Positions 22,147 through 35,657 of a stretch of DNA of 64,000 nt are shown in pieces. The position numbers and the translations under genes were made by a program. Source of the DNA: Brachypodium distachyon (Eukaryota; Streptophyta; Magnoliopsida; Poales; Poaceae); contig NC_016133.3 of the NCBI RefSeq assembly GCF_000005505.3, forward strand, positions 43,985,237-44,049,236, read 5' to 3'. The notes under the pieces are model-generated. The model had not been told where the DNA came from. It was given only the letters and a program-made list of their open reading frames with translations, and made no database searches. Within the stretch, counting starts at the first letter, position 1. Each line of letters starts with the position of its first letter.

Positions 22147-25100
22147 TCAGTTGAGGGTCGCGAGCGGCGAGCGTGGGATGAGCGACGGCTTGGGCTCCTT
22201 GGTCGATTCGTAGGGGTGGTTCTCGCGGAACTCGTCCATCAGGGACTCGATCGGCATCGCTCGAAGCGACTCGATGGCGCCTTTGCTCGGAACGTCTGGC
22301 TCAGACCTTACTGGAGTTTCACCGGTTGGCTCGTAGTCCTGCACAGAATAGCATTTGTAGGGAATTTCAGGCACATTGGATTGGGGATTTCGGGAAGGAT
22401 ATTAGCTCTTGTAGGATTTTGATCTCACCCTGTAGCTGCTTTGTAGAGCCTTATCGGCATGCTCGTTGACGCCTACAGCCTGGCCAGAGTGGTTCTCCTG
22501 CAGATGCTGAATCTCTAATGAATGTGCTTCCACTGTCGACACTACTCTTGAAGTCGAATTGCGTGCCTCGTCCAGCAGATCTGTGGCAAAGGAACATGAG
22601 CAAGCCAAGATTAGATGGGGAACTCCATGTAATTGAATAAGCAGTCATGTTGAGGCCAGATAAATTACTGTCAATATCTTGAAGTATGTCCTTGCTACTA
22701 TTCGATGCTTGCTCTTCTGCAAGGGCGCGAGATGATGCAACCTCGGTCACATGTTGTTCGTTGTCTTCAATTGCACTCCTGAAATGTCCATATACTGAAG
22801 CTAATTAGGCTCTTCCAAGACTTACAAAATAAAGGATCAAAACTTGGCATGTTAGTGTGCTCTTTCCTTCTGAATTAATGCAATATAACAGGCTAAATTG
22901 GTGCCAAAATTGCCTTAGTTCAAAGTCAACATAGAGCAAACCCTCACGGAGAGCACACCTATCTATACGACAAAACCAAAGAAACTAACATCTAACTGAA
23001 CAAGACAGGCTTGGCATGTAAGCAAAGATAAAAGTGATGAGAGTACTGTACTTGCCTGACAAGTGCTTCTACTTCAGCCACTTGTTTTGTGCACAAATCA
23101 TTAACCGCAGCATGTGATTTTTTCCATTGTTGAGCAGCAGAGTCGACGGTGCATGCGCTGGACAAGTCCAGTACATATTTATTAGTTCGAGAACTCAAAT
23201 CAGATATAAATGGATCAGTAAATGTTTAGATATTATGTGCAACTGTTTGAACATACCACTCCTGCATAATGGTTTCCATGCGACAATGCTTCGCTGAAGA
23301 GAAGCTGGAGCCAACTTTGCTGTCATTCTCCGCCTGCTCTGCAAACATTTCCCACTTTCTCTTAGCATCCTTCGTGACACCCTCCATAGCAGACGTGTGC
23401 TCATCCAGAAATGTCTTGTTTCCACGAGCAGCATCACCAAGAGAGTTTAATCTAACATCAACCTGCAGGAAACACGCATCCGGGGTATTATGACTTGCCT
23501 AGTGCTATTTAGTATACTGGTGACAAGCTTAAACTTTTTGCCAAATTGTAGTTTCCTAGTATGCACGCACCAGCTCTCTTTGTCGAACAATGTGTTTAGA
23601 TACCAAACTGGTGATGTCCGCCAGAAGCCTTTGTTCCTCAGACTTTGATTGCTCCTGCACAAGATGATAGTATTAGATACATTAACATAATTTTGCAAAT
23701 GAGTGGTGAGAGAAAAGGGGTGTGAATCACCTCGTAAGCCTTCTGAAATTCTTCAAGGCTTTTGACTTGTGCATCGTGAGTGTGATTCGTGTGGTTCTGC
23801 AACTTGGATGTTTCCTCCAAGTACTTCGCAAAGAGCCCAAGAATGTAGCTGGACATGTCTTTTGTTCTATCCAAGCTAATGGAGAAACTCTGCATGACAA
23901 CAGGAGCAAAGTTAAACAAAGAGCTCTTCATAGTAGCTAAGATATACTGAAAATGTGGAGTTGTTAACAGTCAGATCAAGTAACAGACTTCTCGCAATTC
24001 CTTGGTGAAGTGTGCAAGTTCACTTCGATGGTCAGCTAACAAATTCTGTATATCTCTAAATATCTTCAGTGCCTCGCCCTCAACACAAGCTAGAAGCTGT
24101 TGGCAAGAATATACCGATGAGACTAATTGCAGCAAAGAGTAGTTATAAAGACAAAAGAGCGTCAATTTTGTGTTGGTTGAAAAAACAGGCAGATCACATA
24201 CCTGGTCAAGACTGCAGCAGCTTGCTGCAGACAGGGATGATACATCCTCCAATGTTGAATTTGTGTTGGCTTTGTGTAGGAGCACAACATTTTGAAAAGC
24301 TTCCATGTGCGACATATATAATGACTTTGAAGCTAAAACCTTCTTCTTTATCTCCATTGTAGCCTTGAAATGTTTAAGCAAAGAATAAATACATACAACA
24401 TGCAGGCACTGAGCCTAGATAAAATTTGTGTATAATTAGAGATAAGACATGCATATTTATGCATCAGTAATACATACCGTGTCATGGGAATCAACACAAG
24501 ATTGGCATAGGTCCTCCACAGCCCTCAGGTGTTTGTTTTGTTGATCTATGGATGCAGTGAGGGTATTGGAGAGAATATCCAACTTCGAAGCAAGATCAGC
24601 TTGGAAAGAGTTCACCACGGACCTATTTGCAGCACTCAGCTTATCTCCCCTAGCTATTTTTGAATGCAGTGAAGCATTATCACGGCTACATTTTTCCAGT
24701 TCTGATCTCAGAACGCAAGCTTGGTGTGCTAAAGCATTTTCTGATGCAAAGAATTCGTCAAAATACTGTTAGAATTATCAAAACATGCTTTTTGCAGTAA
24801 TGAAAAACGCGATATAAAATCAAACCTGCTTTTTTCTGCTCGGAGATAATGAATTCTTTCTCCTTCAGGTTGTAATGGGCTTGTTTTAAATCCTCTTTTG
24901 TCGTGGACAGTAGGTTGCCTGTATGCTCCAGGCTTTTCTATAACAGGACAGGTTATTAATCTTACAGTATAAATATCAATAAATGCGTATAACTAACAAG
25001 GAAAATATGATGTACCTCTGTAGCTTCAAGCTTTTTGCTCAAATCAGCAGAATGCTGAAGCTCAGAATTGTAGTTTTCTTGCAGATCACTGATTTGCTGA

Positions 25101-27817
25101 AAAGAAAGCAACATATTGATTCAGACAAGTAATAAATATAAAAGATTGAGTACTTCACCACCAGAGTACTTAACGAACCTTTTGGTTTGCTTCCAAAGAA
25201 GCGGTCATGTGCTCAATTTGATCAGCCATGCCCTTCCAGAAGAAACATAGGAAACTATCATAAAAAATGCTTTCTAACAAAATCACAAATAGTTACGAAG
25301 TTATGTTTTTTATATGAGTTCATGCTAGTATTTGGGGTGCCAGATACTACCTACCTTCCTCTCATTCTCCTCTTGCTGATACCTGTCTTTTGGAATGTAC
25401 ACTCCAACTTTTTCGCGTGCAGCGTAGACCTCTGGGAAGAAGTCAATACATGTAAGGTTATCCTGTAACCATCCAAATAACATAGAACTGTATGTAGGTT
25501 CATTAGGTACCTGCTTTAAGCCGGTCGATTTCTCCATAGAGATCTTTGATTAATGTTGATTTCATCATTTTTTGGTTAACCTGTAATATAGAGAAATATC
25601 AGCAACTGAGCAGATGTGACCAAGTGAAATTATGCTGACATACCCAAAACTGAGTTTATGCTGATGAAACATCGACTCTGAAAAACAAGAGATAATGATG
25701 CCAAAGTACCTCTGGCCTGTTCTTAATGCTCTTTGCCCGGTGTGCATAATCCAATGTACTCAGTGTCTCCTCGAGACAATGTACTGAAGGAGAAACAGTA
25801 GCAATAATGCAAGTTTTTGTTCTCCCTCCCAGTGAATCACGAAGCAACCTTGTGAGCTTACTGTCTCTGAAAAGCAAAGAAAGCGTAAATCAATGTAAGA
25901 AAGATGAATTACTGCATGCAAGGATCCTTGAACCACTTGGCTTACCTGTAAGGAACATGTCCAAGGTGCTCAACCAATGCCGTGATGACACGGCCTAAAG
26001 TAAGCAAGCTTTTGTTTATTTCACCAGCCTCTCTCGCTCGGCCCTACAATCAAGAAAACATGACATAACATAAGATTACCATAGAATTGAGAACAGATTT
26101 GATGGTGACCAAGTGAAACAGTAACATCAAAGCTAAATTATATTGCAAGATGTACCTCCCGAGCTCCAGAACGAGAGATATTCTCAGACCCAGCCAGATC
26201 AACCAGATTTAACTTCCCACATTTTATCAGCTCTTCTCCTTCAGGGGTTGCCTCTTTTATGTGAATGGTGATTGAGAAAAGCGAGTGTGAACGACTGAAA
26301 AAGTATAGATGATAATAAGCACTTAAGTTTGTTTAATTGTTACAGAATTTTTTTGAGATAAAGTATAGATAATAATAAGCACTTAGGTTTGTGTAAGTGT
26401 TACAAATTAACAGAAGGAGTGAGATTGAACCTTGATTGCTTGTTCAAAAGGGTCTCTGCTGTGCGGCGCTTGGCGGATCCTCTTTCCAAAAGAGAGAATA
26501 TTTCACCAGCATTGGTAACTATTTCTTCCTCCAAACCTCTCACAAGCACCCCTCCTTTCCCATCCTCCATAAGAGGCAAAGGCTTTTTCTGCCGCTCTTC
26601 CAGAGCAACCTTAGATATCTCCTCTGGTGCAAGAAGATCAGTGATTTCCTCATTGTACAGCTCCAGAAATGTGACCTTAACACTGTACTCGGTGTTCTGC
26701 CTCTCCAATGCATCAAATATCTGCTTAACGGCTCTAGGTATGACCCCAGCATCTGAAGGTAACTGCCCCTTGGGCCCACTCTGCAAGCATTTTAAGCACA
26801 AGATATACCAAACCACTGAGTAAATCCCAACCTGGGCATAATGAAAAACAGTTGACAAGACAGCAAGAGAAGATAAGCTTGCCTTAGCTCTGCGGCACTC
26901 TCCTTCCATTGTATACGTCTTCCCCGTGCCGGTCTGGCCATAGGCAAAGATGGTGCAGTTGAACCCTTCCAGCACCTCGTTCACAATAGGAATGATGGCT
27001 TGGTCATACAGGTCTCGCTGCTTAGCTGTCGGCCCGAACACCTGCAAACGCAAACAAAAACAGAAGGGTGTGTCTTCGTGTTACACCTCTGCACTGAACA
27101 AGCAAAAGCTGAGACGGAATGCAGGCCCTCAGGCACCCCCCACAAGTATCAGCAGTTAGTTCAGAATAATTACATAGACTAGAGCTACTCAAAATATTGA
27201 CAGGGCAGTTAGTTCGGAATAATTGCATATACTAGAGCTATTCAAAATATTGACAGGGGCGTGGACATCGTCAATTCTCCAGATTTATTAGGTGAAATGC
27301 ACGGGAAAAATGCAGCTTGTGTAATTGGCACAAGTGCTCCAGATTTATCATGTGAAATGTGGCCGTTCCAATTCGCAACCCAGGCGAGTCAAGCTGCAGA
27401 TTCAGCTTGTTCAGATGCAAACACCGCTAGCTGGAAGGAACTAGCACCAGGCAATCAAAGAGCACTGGGGTGGCTGAACCGCCGCCCCGGCGACCACAGA
27501 AATGCGGACGTGAAGAGGGAGAGGGGAAGTGGCGACCTTGTCGAAGGTGAAGACCCTGTCGATCTGCTTCCCGGCGATGGTCTGCGTGACGGCCACCTCC
27601 CGCTGGTAGTCGTTGCAGGTGACCACCTGCGGCGCGTTGCTCCTGAGCTCGTCGTCGCTGAAGGGCCTGAGCACGCACGCACGAGAAGGGGAGGCGGCTG
27701 TTAGGTCTGCGGATCTGAGCCGGCGAGTCAGTCCCGCGACGCGGAGAGGTGGGGGACCTACCTGCAGCGGAGGAGCACCTGCACGTTCACCGCCTTCTCC
27801 TTGTCCACCCGCGACAT
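22147..27817 (-). CDS. KIN-5C: kinesin-5 motor (BimC/TKRP125 family), 22 exons
   Basis: Plus-end-directed tetrameric motor that slides antiparallel microtubules in the spindle and phragmoplast. Exons on the minus strand: 27817-27762, 27666-27537, 27041-26883, 26780-26431, 26294-26156, 26043-25946, 25866-25710, 25580-25511, 25431-25355, 25232-25179, 25096-25016, 24937-24826, 24740-24478, 24363-24202, 24096-23989, 23889-23731, 23654-23571, 23462-23257, 23157-23056, 22778-22669, 22580-22429, 22338-22147. They join in frame to 1006 residues, as in tobacco TKRP125. Motor domain about 9-360 with P-loop GQTGTGKT (97-104), switch I SSRSH (232-236), switch II DLAGSE (264-269) and [13 protein letters not shown]. 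Coiled-coil stalk follows; the tail holds a BimC box with TGETPVRSE, a likely CDK phosphosite. Introns 3 and 19 have GC donors. The KIN-5C assignment rests on remembered rice similarity. Confidence 0.96.
27155..27260. repeat. 53-bp tandem duplication in kinesin intron 2
   Basis: GTTAGTTCAGAATAATTACATAGACTAGAG and the following bases to position 27207 are repeated from 27208 with only a few changes. Further on, TCCAGATTTAT..GTGAAATG occurs twice (about 27278 and 27338), another short local duplication. Confidence 0.85.
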
Positions 27818-28835
27818 GGCGGCGGATGCGGCGGCGGCGGCGGCGGCGGCGGGATTCCGAGAATCTCTTCCCGTTGGGCGGTGGGGGAGCGGGGGTTGGG
27901 GATGGGGTTCGGAGACGAGAGGGGGAGAATTCAAAATTTTGGGAGTGTGAGATGCGGGGCGCGTCGCGTGGGTTCCTTCCTTTATGCACGCTTTGCCGTG
28001 GGAATGGGACCTCTAATGGCCAACTGGGCTTGGGCTCTAAACCATACGGCCCGTCCATCAGGCTTTTTCTGTCCCTGCCTTCTCCTGCTGCTACTGGGAA
28101 TGGATAGTGTTGAGTGTTAACTTTTCTTCGAAGAATCCCCCCGAAAAAAAAACATTTCGTAGAAGAAAGGGATAAAAAGAACTTTTCTTAGAAGAAAGAA
28201 AAAGCATGACCTTTGTCCCCATGAGTGTAACATCTTGTGCCAGAATGATAAGCCTGACCAATAGTCATACAGAACACTGCCTCTGTTACAAGGCCCTGCA
28301 TATCGTTGTCACTCCTTTGCGCCACTGTTCTGCGAACAACAGACGGTAAATGCATTCGCAAATCATTCGTGCTGGACTACCAAAGGCACAGACTGTCTCA
28401 GAACACAGCAACAGTCAAGCCAACCTCTACACGATCATCGCTGGCTATTGTCTGATGGATTCACACCGTGTTAACAAGTATACCGCTCCAGAAAAAGATC
28501 GACGAGGAGGAGCAAGCAGAAAGGACTGTAAAAAGGGAAGATGAAAGCACAATAATCTTCGGTGCTCAAGGCAGGCCTATGGTTAAATAAGAGAATCCGA
28601 ACAAGGGCCAAACAGTCTTGTTGTGGTACTTCAGAATGTACATCGGAGCGGTGTCCCCTTCTTTGACAGAGCTTATACAAGTATTCCAGATATCTAACAG
28701 CATACAACGACATGAGAACAGTCCAGAGGGGCATTTCAGCTGTGCGCACAACATACTGGCAGCACGATTATATGGACATGGCGAGGTAAACTGGTCGAGT
28801 GCGCAGAAGAGAAAAAAAAAAAGGCTTTCGACACT
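27818..28835. other. intergenic: kinesin promoter/leader and VAMP727 3' flank
   Basis: Immediately upstream of the kinesin ATG is a GGC-triplet run (about 27824-27851) in the leader, followed by GC-rich promoter sequence. The left-over part holds the 3' flank of VAMP727. Both genes point the same way (minus). No extra gene was seen. Confidence 0.5.
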
Positions 28836-30750
28836 CTAGCACTTGAAGCCCTTGCAAACCATCAACCAGAGGATGAGGATCAGAAATGCGACGCCACCGC
28901 CCACCATAAGCTTGAACCTCAGGTTCTGAAGCCACATCTTACGCCTCAGCTCTCTGCCATGCCTGTGGAAGCTGTCGGCCTGAGGCAAGTTTAATAAAAC
29001 GTCCATCAGTGAAAGTTGCTTCCAAGTTGTAACAAAAACAGGATTATTCCAACACACAGGATACAGGTATCCTGGACTCATTACATGCATACCTGGGACT
29101 GTAAGTTTTCGGTCTTGCCCACCAAGAGTTCAATCTTCTCACCACGATCCAATATCTAAGCAATGTCCAGCACAGTCAGAGTAAACTCGATTAGATGAAA
29201 GATGGCAAACAAAAAATAAAATAAATAACTGTTGAATTGACGACTTCAATTAAATGATATGATGTTTCTGGCTATAAGTTGCACTTCGCATAGCTTGTTT
29301 TGTTGCAAAAATGGTAACTTCATCAGGCACTAGACTTAGATTTCTGCATAACTACAGCTAATCATATATGCTCCGGGATATTGCAATTTACTAGCAGAGT
29401 GAAAACTTCTGGAACAAAAGTTACACAGCCATCCAATAAATTCATATAAAAAATCGGTGGATAAAGCGAAAGAATACAGTAGCACGGATGACATCACAGA
29501 GCAATGGCAGTTGTGTTAAACTATGCATTCCTTGAAAGGAAGTGGTGTATCTTGAATGAACAATACAGGTTTTACAAGATCTAATAGTCGCTTGTTCAAA
29601 TTGTACCAAATCTCACCACTACATGTTTATGGCCTAGTTTAAAAGTACTTATTTGCATGTGAATGCGCATAAACTCTGGCACAGAGTAATAGGTCTACAC
29701 CAAGCGCCACGTTACTATTAAGTTAACTTTCAACCATCAAAGGAGATTTGCAGTGTTAACATGTGCTAAAAATATCAAATAACATGTTTATATTGCAGTA
29801 TTGAACCCATGTTGAACAAAGTGCACATGACAGACTGATAGTCGACAGATGCGTTGATGGCTTTACACTTGACTTAAACAGAATAAATAAAGCATATTTC
29901 AGAAGAAGAAAAAAAGATTGAGAGAACTGAGAAACCTCACTCAGACAGTGCTTATTTCTGGAAACAGCATGTTCATTCGAATACATACCTTCTCAATGTT
30001 GTCCATCATGATCCCTTTGACCTCTGACAGATGCGATTTCACTTTGGAGAGCTTGCTAATTTCCTCTGGATGATTAATGCAATACTGCATATGATCCTTT
30101 AGCCTTGGACTATCCAGGAGAAAAGAAGAGGACTAATAAGAAACACTTCCATGGTAACAAGAAACCAGAGTACAATAACCCAACAAGGAACAATTCCATA
30201 CCCGAATTCCCTGTCAAGATTGTAGGCAATGCTAAACCTGTCCTCAAACAGGAAGTCATCCTCATCTGCATCATCAGCCAGTGGGTGTTGCCCCTCCTCA
30301 TCAATGCTTGACCCATACCGCTGCATGAAGTCTTCCTTAACCCGCTCTAGGAACACAAACGGCACGCTCCTCCCCACAGCCTCTTCAGCCACCACAAGGA
30401 ACACTGCACACAGCATATGCCGGGATACATCAGGTCAATTCATCAGGTTCGCAGCACAGTGGCGGCCTGCCGTGATCTCGACAATCAATCAGGCGCACGG
30501 CCACGTGAACCAAAACAAAACAAAAGAGGGGGTAACCGGGAAGCGTACCGAAACCGCGGTCGACGAGGAAGTTGAAGGTGTGGCCATCGCAGGAGTAGGT
30601 GGACCTGGTGCTGTTGGAGGGCAGCTTCTGGAGGCACTGCACCGCGATGGTGCTGAAGTTGCCCGAGAAGGCGGTGTGCTCGGCCAGCACCACGGAGCCC
30701 TTGGCCACGAAGCTGTATATCAGCGTCTGCTTGCTGCTGCCACCGTTCAT
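28836..30750 (-). CDS. VAMP727: R-SNARE VAMP727, longin type with acidic insert, 5 exons
   Basis: R-SNARE for fusion of late endosome/prevacuolar membranes with the vacuole; VAMP727 is the seed-plant VAMP72 member with an acidic insert in its longin domain. Exons on the minus strand: 30750-30549, 30403-30202, 30109-29989, 29155-29093, 28979-28836, joining to 243 residues. The longin domain starts [17 protein letters not shown]. The acidic insert is at about 102-122 ([21 protein letters not shown]). The SNARE motif has the zero-layer Arg at 179 in [11 protein letters not shown], and a C-terminal membrane anchor (about 216-237) ends in KGFKC. The insert separates it from VAMP721/722 and gives a firm subtype call. 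The leader may include an upstream exon ending near 31212, where a GC-rich stretch meets a GT donor on the minus strand. Confidence 0.96.
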
Positions 30751-31892
30751 CGCGGCGTCCTCCTCCTCTGCCTCGGCCTCCCGAATTCAATCAATCAAAG
30801 CCGCTAACAAAACCCTAATAATCCCCAACAAAAACACAGGAATCAGCACACCGATCGGCGACAGTAGAGCTGGGAAATCTGGTGCGGCGTGTGTGCTGCC
30901 CGGCGGAAAAGTAAGTAACCTCGATTGATCCAAATTAATACCAGAGAGTTTGAAACAGAACAAAAATAAATACAGCAATAAATTAACAAGCACACGCGGC
31001 GCATGCCACGCACGCCAGGAGGGGATTGATTGAGAACCGGGGATGCTGGGGACTTGGAAAGAGTCGGTGATTCGGAAAGGGGTAAGAATCGTTTAATTTG
31101 AACTCATAATCGGATCGGATCTCGGCCACAGAACTCAGAAACGAAACCGGAGGCGGACGGGGAGAGCGTGGAGCTTGGACGGGGGGGAGGGGAGGGTGAG
31201 GGCCTCGAACCTTGTGGAAGCGCTGGCTGGCGTCGTCTCCGGCGGGGTTGTTCTCCTTGTCCTCGTCGCGGTGAGGCGACGGTGAATGTAAATCGATCGG
31301 AGAGGGGAGGTGGTTGCGGGTCGGTCTCGTGAATAGTCTTGTTGCGTTAGCGTGGCGTTGCCTTAGCTGCGAGTTAATCCTAATCCAAGGCTCATTTATG
31401 AAGTTACAGGTTTGCCCTTGGGAGGGAACCCAAGGCCGGAGATTGTTACAGGGGTACACACGGCAAAGACGAGCTGTAGCATTTTTATGCACGTGGAACA
31501 TTATAAATTTCTCTATGCAGGCCTGCAGCCCAGAACAACAAAATCGTGCTTCTTCTTTTTATTTTCGTTCTGGGTGCTGCCGCGGCAGCCAAAATAGCCT
31601 CACTCTCTTCTTCGTTTTCTATTTCTGTGTTCATCATCAACCAGAATATACTGACATACCAACATCATATGAGTCTTCATCGGAAACAACAAAGCCAGGC
31701 AATAATTAGGCAAACAAGCCACATGTATGATTCCATTCAAATAAGGGCAAAGTGTAGGACAACACAGGCCCATTTTAACATCACATCATCCAGCACAGGT
31801 AGCATCACCATCATGAAACTCACAAGAAAAGGTACACATTTTGGTGATATAATACCGTTACAGATGGCTTCCCAAGGCTGCTAATGTTGTTA
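30751..31892. other. VAMP727 5' flank and 3' flank of the MMTAG2-like gene
   Basis: The minus-strand frame ending ..DASQRFHK before a GT donor at about 31211 looks like a leader exon of VAMP727 rather than a separate protein. The AT-rich part (31450-31890) shows no gene. Confidence 0.4.
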
Positions 31893-34489
31893 TTAGTCTG
31901 AATCATGCCTCCTCTTCTTCTGCTTGTCCTTGCCGCGGCGCTTCTCCCTGTCCTCCGGGTCATGCCAGCTACCGCGGTTACTCTCGTGCCTTTCTCGCCT
32001 CCTCTCCTTGCCTCCTGAGTGCTCTCCCCGCCTCCGCTCCTTGCCTTTCTCCTCTCTCCTCTCCTCGCCGCGCCGCCTTTTCCCCTTCCTGTCATCATCC
32101 TCGGAATCTTCATGCTTCGTCGCCCGTGGAGGGGAAAATTCAATCTGGTCAGGCTTCATTTCAGAGGCGTCGAGATTAGGAGAGCTCGGTTCTTCCTCAT
32201 TCTGAGGACCCCTGTAGTCATGCAGATAACATGTGTGTTTGGATTAGTAAAGTTGTTACGAAGCCTTGACAGAGAATAATATTGTGCCATATTCCAAGGG
32301 GTGATAAAAATGTCATCACACAAACTTACTTGTATAAGCCTAATCCTTGCACTTGTGCTGCTTCAGCATGCCCTGCTCCCATATCCTCTGCAGTTGACCC
32401 TCTCTTTATTAGCTCCGCATACTCATGCTTATCTAAACGATTGCCTTTAGGTTGACTGCTACGCTTGGGAGCTAAGCCAAGTGCCTCACGCATGGCCTGT
32501 TCCTCCTCTTCCTTCACTCTCCTGATTTCTTCCTTCATGGCATCTTCCGAGTCAGATTTCTTGTCTCTTGTATACCATAATAGGTCCTTCCCTGTCAGAG
32601 ATAGCCACAGTTGATCATTAATACATAAATCTCAGGCCTTCAGAAATCAATGCAAGAAGCATTTCCATTCCAGACCACTTTGAATACAAGCCCATGAAGA
32701 TACTTGTGCAAGCCCAATCCTAAGATACAAGTAAAGACTTTGCTAGTTGCTACTACCAAAAAGTTGGTCACTTACGGCCAAAGGGCAAAGAAAGTGTTTG
32801 TATTTTACAAATACAGAGCATAGCAATTGGTTAAAAAAAGAGTCATTACGAAGTTGGCACACCGATCTATACATACTTCCATGCCTACTTCTTGGCAATG
32901 AACTGTCAGGTTGAATGATATGTGCTATGTAAATTCTTAACTCTAATTGGGCCTGGAATCAATTAACTAAAGACAGATGAGCTTGAATTTTCTTGAGAGA
33001 GAGTAGGTATGCTGACTTATCTCAATTAAACAATGCATTTATGGACTTATCTCAATTGTAAAAAGCACAGTCAATTCAGAACGCTAGTCCATGAGTTATT
33101 AAGTGCAGTTTGGATTAAAGCAAGAAGAATGAGTGCACACAACAGACAGGGAGCTAATGGCAAACTAAAACATTTCACAGCTATGGACAAGGTTGAGCAG
33201 GAAAAGATAGGAAGCGGCATGAAGTTCAAGAGCAGTTTATTGGAAACATTTCACATAAGAAATCAATATTGCATCTATCATATAACAAGGTTGGGTCCTT
33301 ACCTTTCTGCCATCTACCAACAGGAGCCTTAACACTGTGACCAAGGTAATTCTCCCGATGCTTGTCAACCTTAACATCGTCCCATTTGAATTCTGTAGGA
33401 ATAAAGAAGGGATAACTTATGTTGACTGCCATATGATAACAAGGTTAGAATGTTAAGTACTTCTAGCAAAAACAAGTGATCAAAGGTAGATTTGTTCAAC
33501 TCATGCAATACTTGTAGTTCAGAGGCTTCAAAGAAACAAATTAAGCAACACAAGCGCGAACGGGGAACTACTGGACTTGTATGTTCATCCTTTGCACTTA
33601 ACAGTACAAGAGAGAAATGAAATTTCGTTTTAAACTGTGTCACGTCATTTGAATAAAGCAAGCAGCATAAGATGCAATAAGTTGACAATGCCTGGAAAGT
33701 AACAACTTGTAACAATGCCCTGATTTGTCACAACACAAAATAGCAGTATACTGCATGGCTATCGTTGGAAGAACTGTCCTAGAACTCCAGAAACACGTGT
33801 GCAATATTAACTACAATTTAAATCTGTTGATGCAACTAACACCTGAAGAGGCGACACACGATGAGAATAGGCATCATCTCCAAGTTTTGTGCTATCCTCA
33901 AGCTTGGAATTAACAAGAAATGCTGAGATGTGTACGTATATAGTGCGGAGGCAGTAGATAAATACCATTATGTGATACTACCTGGAAAATGTGGTTGAAA
34001 ACCCACAACATATTAGGTCTTAGGACTGAGACTGCTGATCCAAGTAATTTAGTGTGGTAGCCTATCCCACTTGTCGTTGTTTCAACAGAGTCCTTATAGA
34101 TGGAAGTGATAGATGGTAGTGACCATAACATGACACTACAAATTCACACAGTGGCCACTATATTAAGCTTATATAAATCATCTATTGCCATATCACCAAA
34201 GCAGAACAGGCATCAGGTGAGCTAGTACGACCCAAATAAAAAATCTAGCAAATCACGAAACAGGAAACAAAGCACAAGCCAAAACCAGTCCCTGGCGACG
34301 GATCGACTAGAAGATCCTAGCTATCCCCACGACAGAACCGCGCCGTGCGAGGGTTGAGGGTCGATGGCGACTGGGTTCGGGGTTTTGGTCCAATTGGAGC
34401 GCCGCGTGGGGTTGGAGTAAAGGTGAGGGAGCGGGAGGGAGCTTACGGTCTCGGCCGCCGCGGACGCCGCCTCTCGTGGGGTGGTACAT
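31893..34489 (-). CDS. multiple myeloma tumor-associated protein 2-like (MMTAG2) protein, 4 exons
   Basis: Conserved eukaryotic nuclear protein of unknown function, with a conserved N-terminal kinase-phosphorylation domain. Exons on the minus strand: 34489-34447, 33392-33303, 32591-32330, 32211-31893, joining to 237 residues. The family start [16 protein letters not shown] is built across intron 1 and followed by [30 protein letters not shown] and WYTRDK, the most conserved block. The C terminus (about 150-237) is a highly charged Arg/Lys/Glu tract of the RS-like kind seen in RNA-processing proteins. The ATG at 34489 is chosen by family homology; an overlapping serine-rich frame (start 34569) is out of frame and rejected. 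Confidence 0.9.
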
Positions 34490-35657
34490 CTCGAGGGCGT
34501 TTCCGGCGAGAGGGATGAGGAGAAGGAGGGATTGGGGATTTTCTGGGAGGAGGAGGAGGAGGAGGACAACGAGGAGAGGTCGTCTGCTGTATGGGCTAAA
34601 TTAGTAGGCAGGCCGTAATAAAAACTGGTAGGTGTGCCCGTGCGTTGCTACGAAACCCGGTGGCTGGAATCAGCTGTAAGGGGGTGCGCAGGTGGTTGGC
34701 GAAGGCTGGGAAGGTCGGGAAGCTTAGGGCGCGGGGGGATGCGGTCATGCAGCTGCACCGGGTTGCGAGGTCTAGTGAGGAGTTGACGCAGCGGACAGAA
34801 TGGAGCAAGCAGCTCATGGCGCCGTCAAGGTCGGCCGTCTCCCACGAGTCCGGCGGCTGGCGGCGGTGGAGGTGGTGGGAGAACAGGTGAAGTGTGCGGC
34901 GACGTGACGGCTTTGCTCGGAGTGCTGTGGCGTTTGGTTGGCATCGGTTGTAAGACGGAGGAGGAGAAATCGGGCTGGGGGTGGAGGGGGAGGCTCGGGC
35001 ATGGCTCACGCGGGCGCAGTGGTGTCGGTCATAAGGTGGAGGAGGAGGAATCATGAATAAGACGGGAAGGAGAGAAAATAACAGAAAGTGACATATTTAT
35101 TGTAATTTTAACAAAGTTGACCTACCGCGTCCGTGCCAATCACCACCAACTCTAATTTAATAGATAGTATAATAGATAAAAACAAATGAGTGCTCGATGG
35201 GAGGTCGGATTCGCCAACAATGAGGAAGAGGCCCGAAAAAAAAACCAGTATATGATCACGTCTAGAACGGGTGACAGCTCCGGAGCTCGTCGATGGCCGG
35301 ACAAGTAATGTTGGTGCACCACACATCCGTTCTAGCGAGTGTCGACAAGGCATGAGAGTTCACATATTTTCGACATTACACAAAATCCGATCGACAAAAT
35401 TGAGCGTCTAGTTCTTGTGTCAGAATTTCTTTCATTTTTGAAACACCATTTGAAATTCCAGAATCCCCAAAACTCCATCTGAAATTTGCCCTTTGGATTC
35501 CCCAAATAGAAAGTCTTGAAGAGTCCCGTGAAGTCTGAGAAGACTCTGTTTACAAGTGGAGTGCCACCAACCGAAAGAAAACCCCACCCACGGAGATCCC
35601 CAAACCCCCGACAGATTCGCTAGCGAGAGAGCTCCAGAGACCGTCCTGCGAGCGAAA
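34490..35657. other. intergenic with a Helitron-like insertion
   Basis: Divergent 5' flanks of the MMTAG2-like and IF1-like genes. About half of it is the element described at 34625-35164; the rest shows no gene. Confidence 0.5.
34625..35164 (-). mobile_element. small non-autonomous Helitron-like element
   Basis: Read on the minus strand it starts A/TCTATTAAATTAGAGTTGG (35164) and ends ..GTAGCAACGCACGGGCACACCTACCAG/T (34625), i.e. a TC start, a GC-rich near-palindrome shortly before the 3' end, and insertion between A and T. The last four bases are CCAG instead of the CTRR consensus, so it is a variant or decayed end. The 540-bp body is GC-rich and may be captured sequence; no protein recognised. 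The word CCCGTGCGTTGC also marks two other places in the window (37551 and 48332). Confidence 0.45.

Noticed and set aside
27261..28120. Plus-strand frames of 123-164 codons at the kinesin 5' end
   Set aside because: They lie antisense to kinesin exons 1-2 and its GC-rich leader; no independent support.
34321..34569. Serine-rich start (SSSSSSSQKIPNPSF) for the MMTAG2-like gene
   Set aside because: It is out of frame with the conserved [14 protein letters not shown] start and cannot be spliced to exon 2 in frame.
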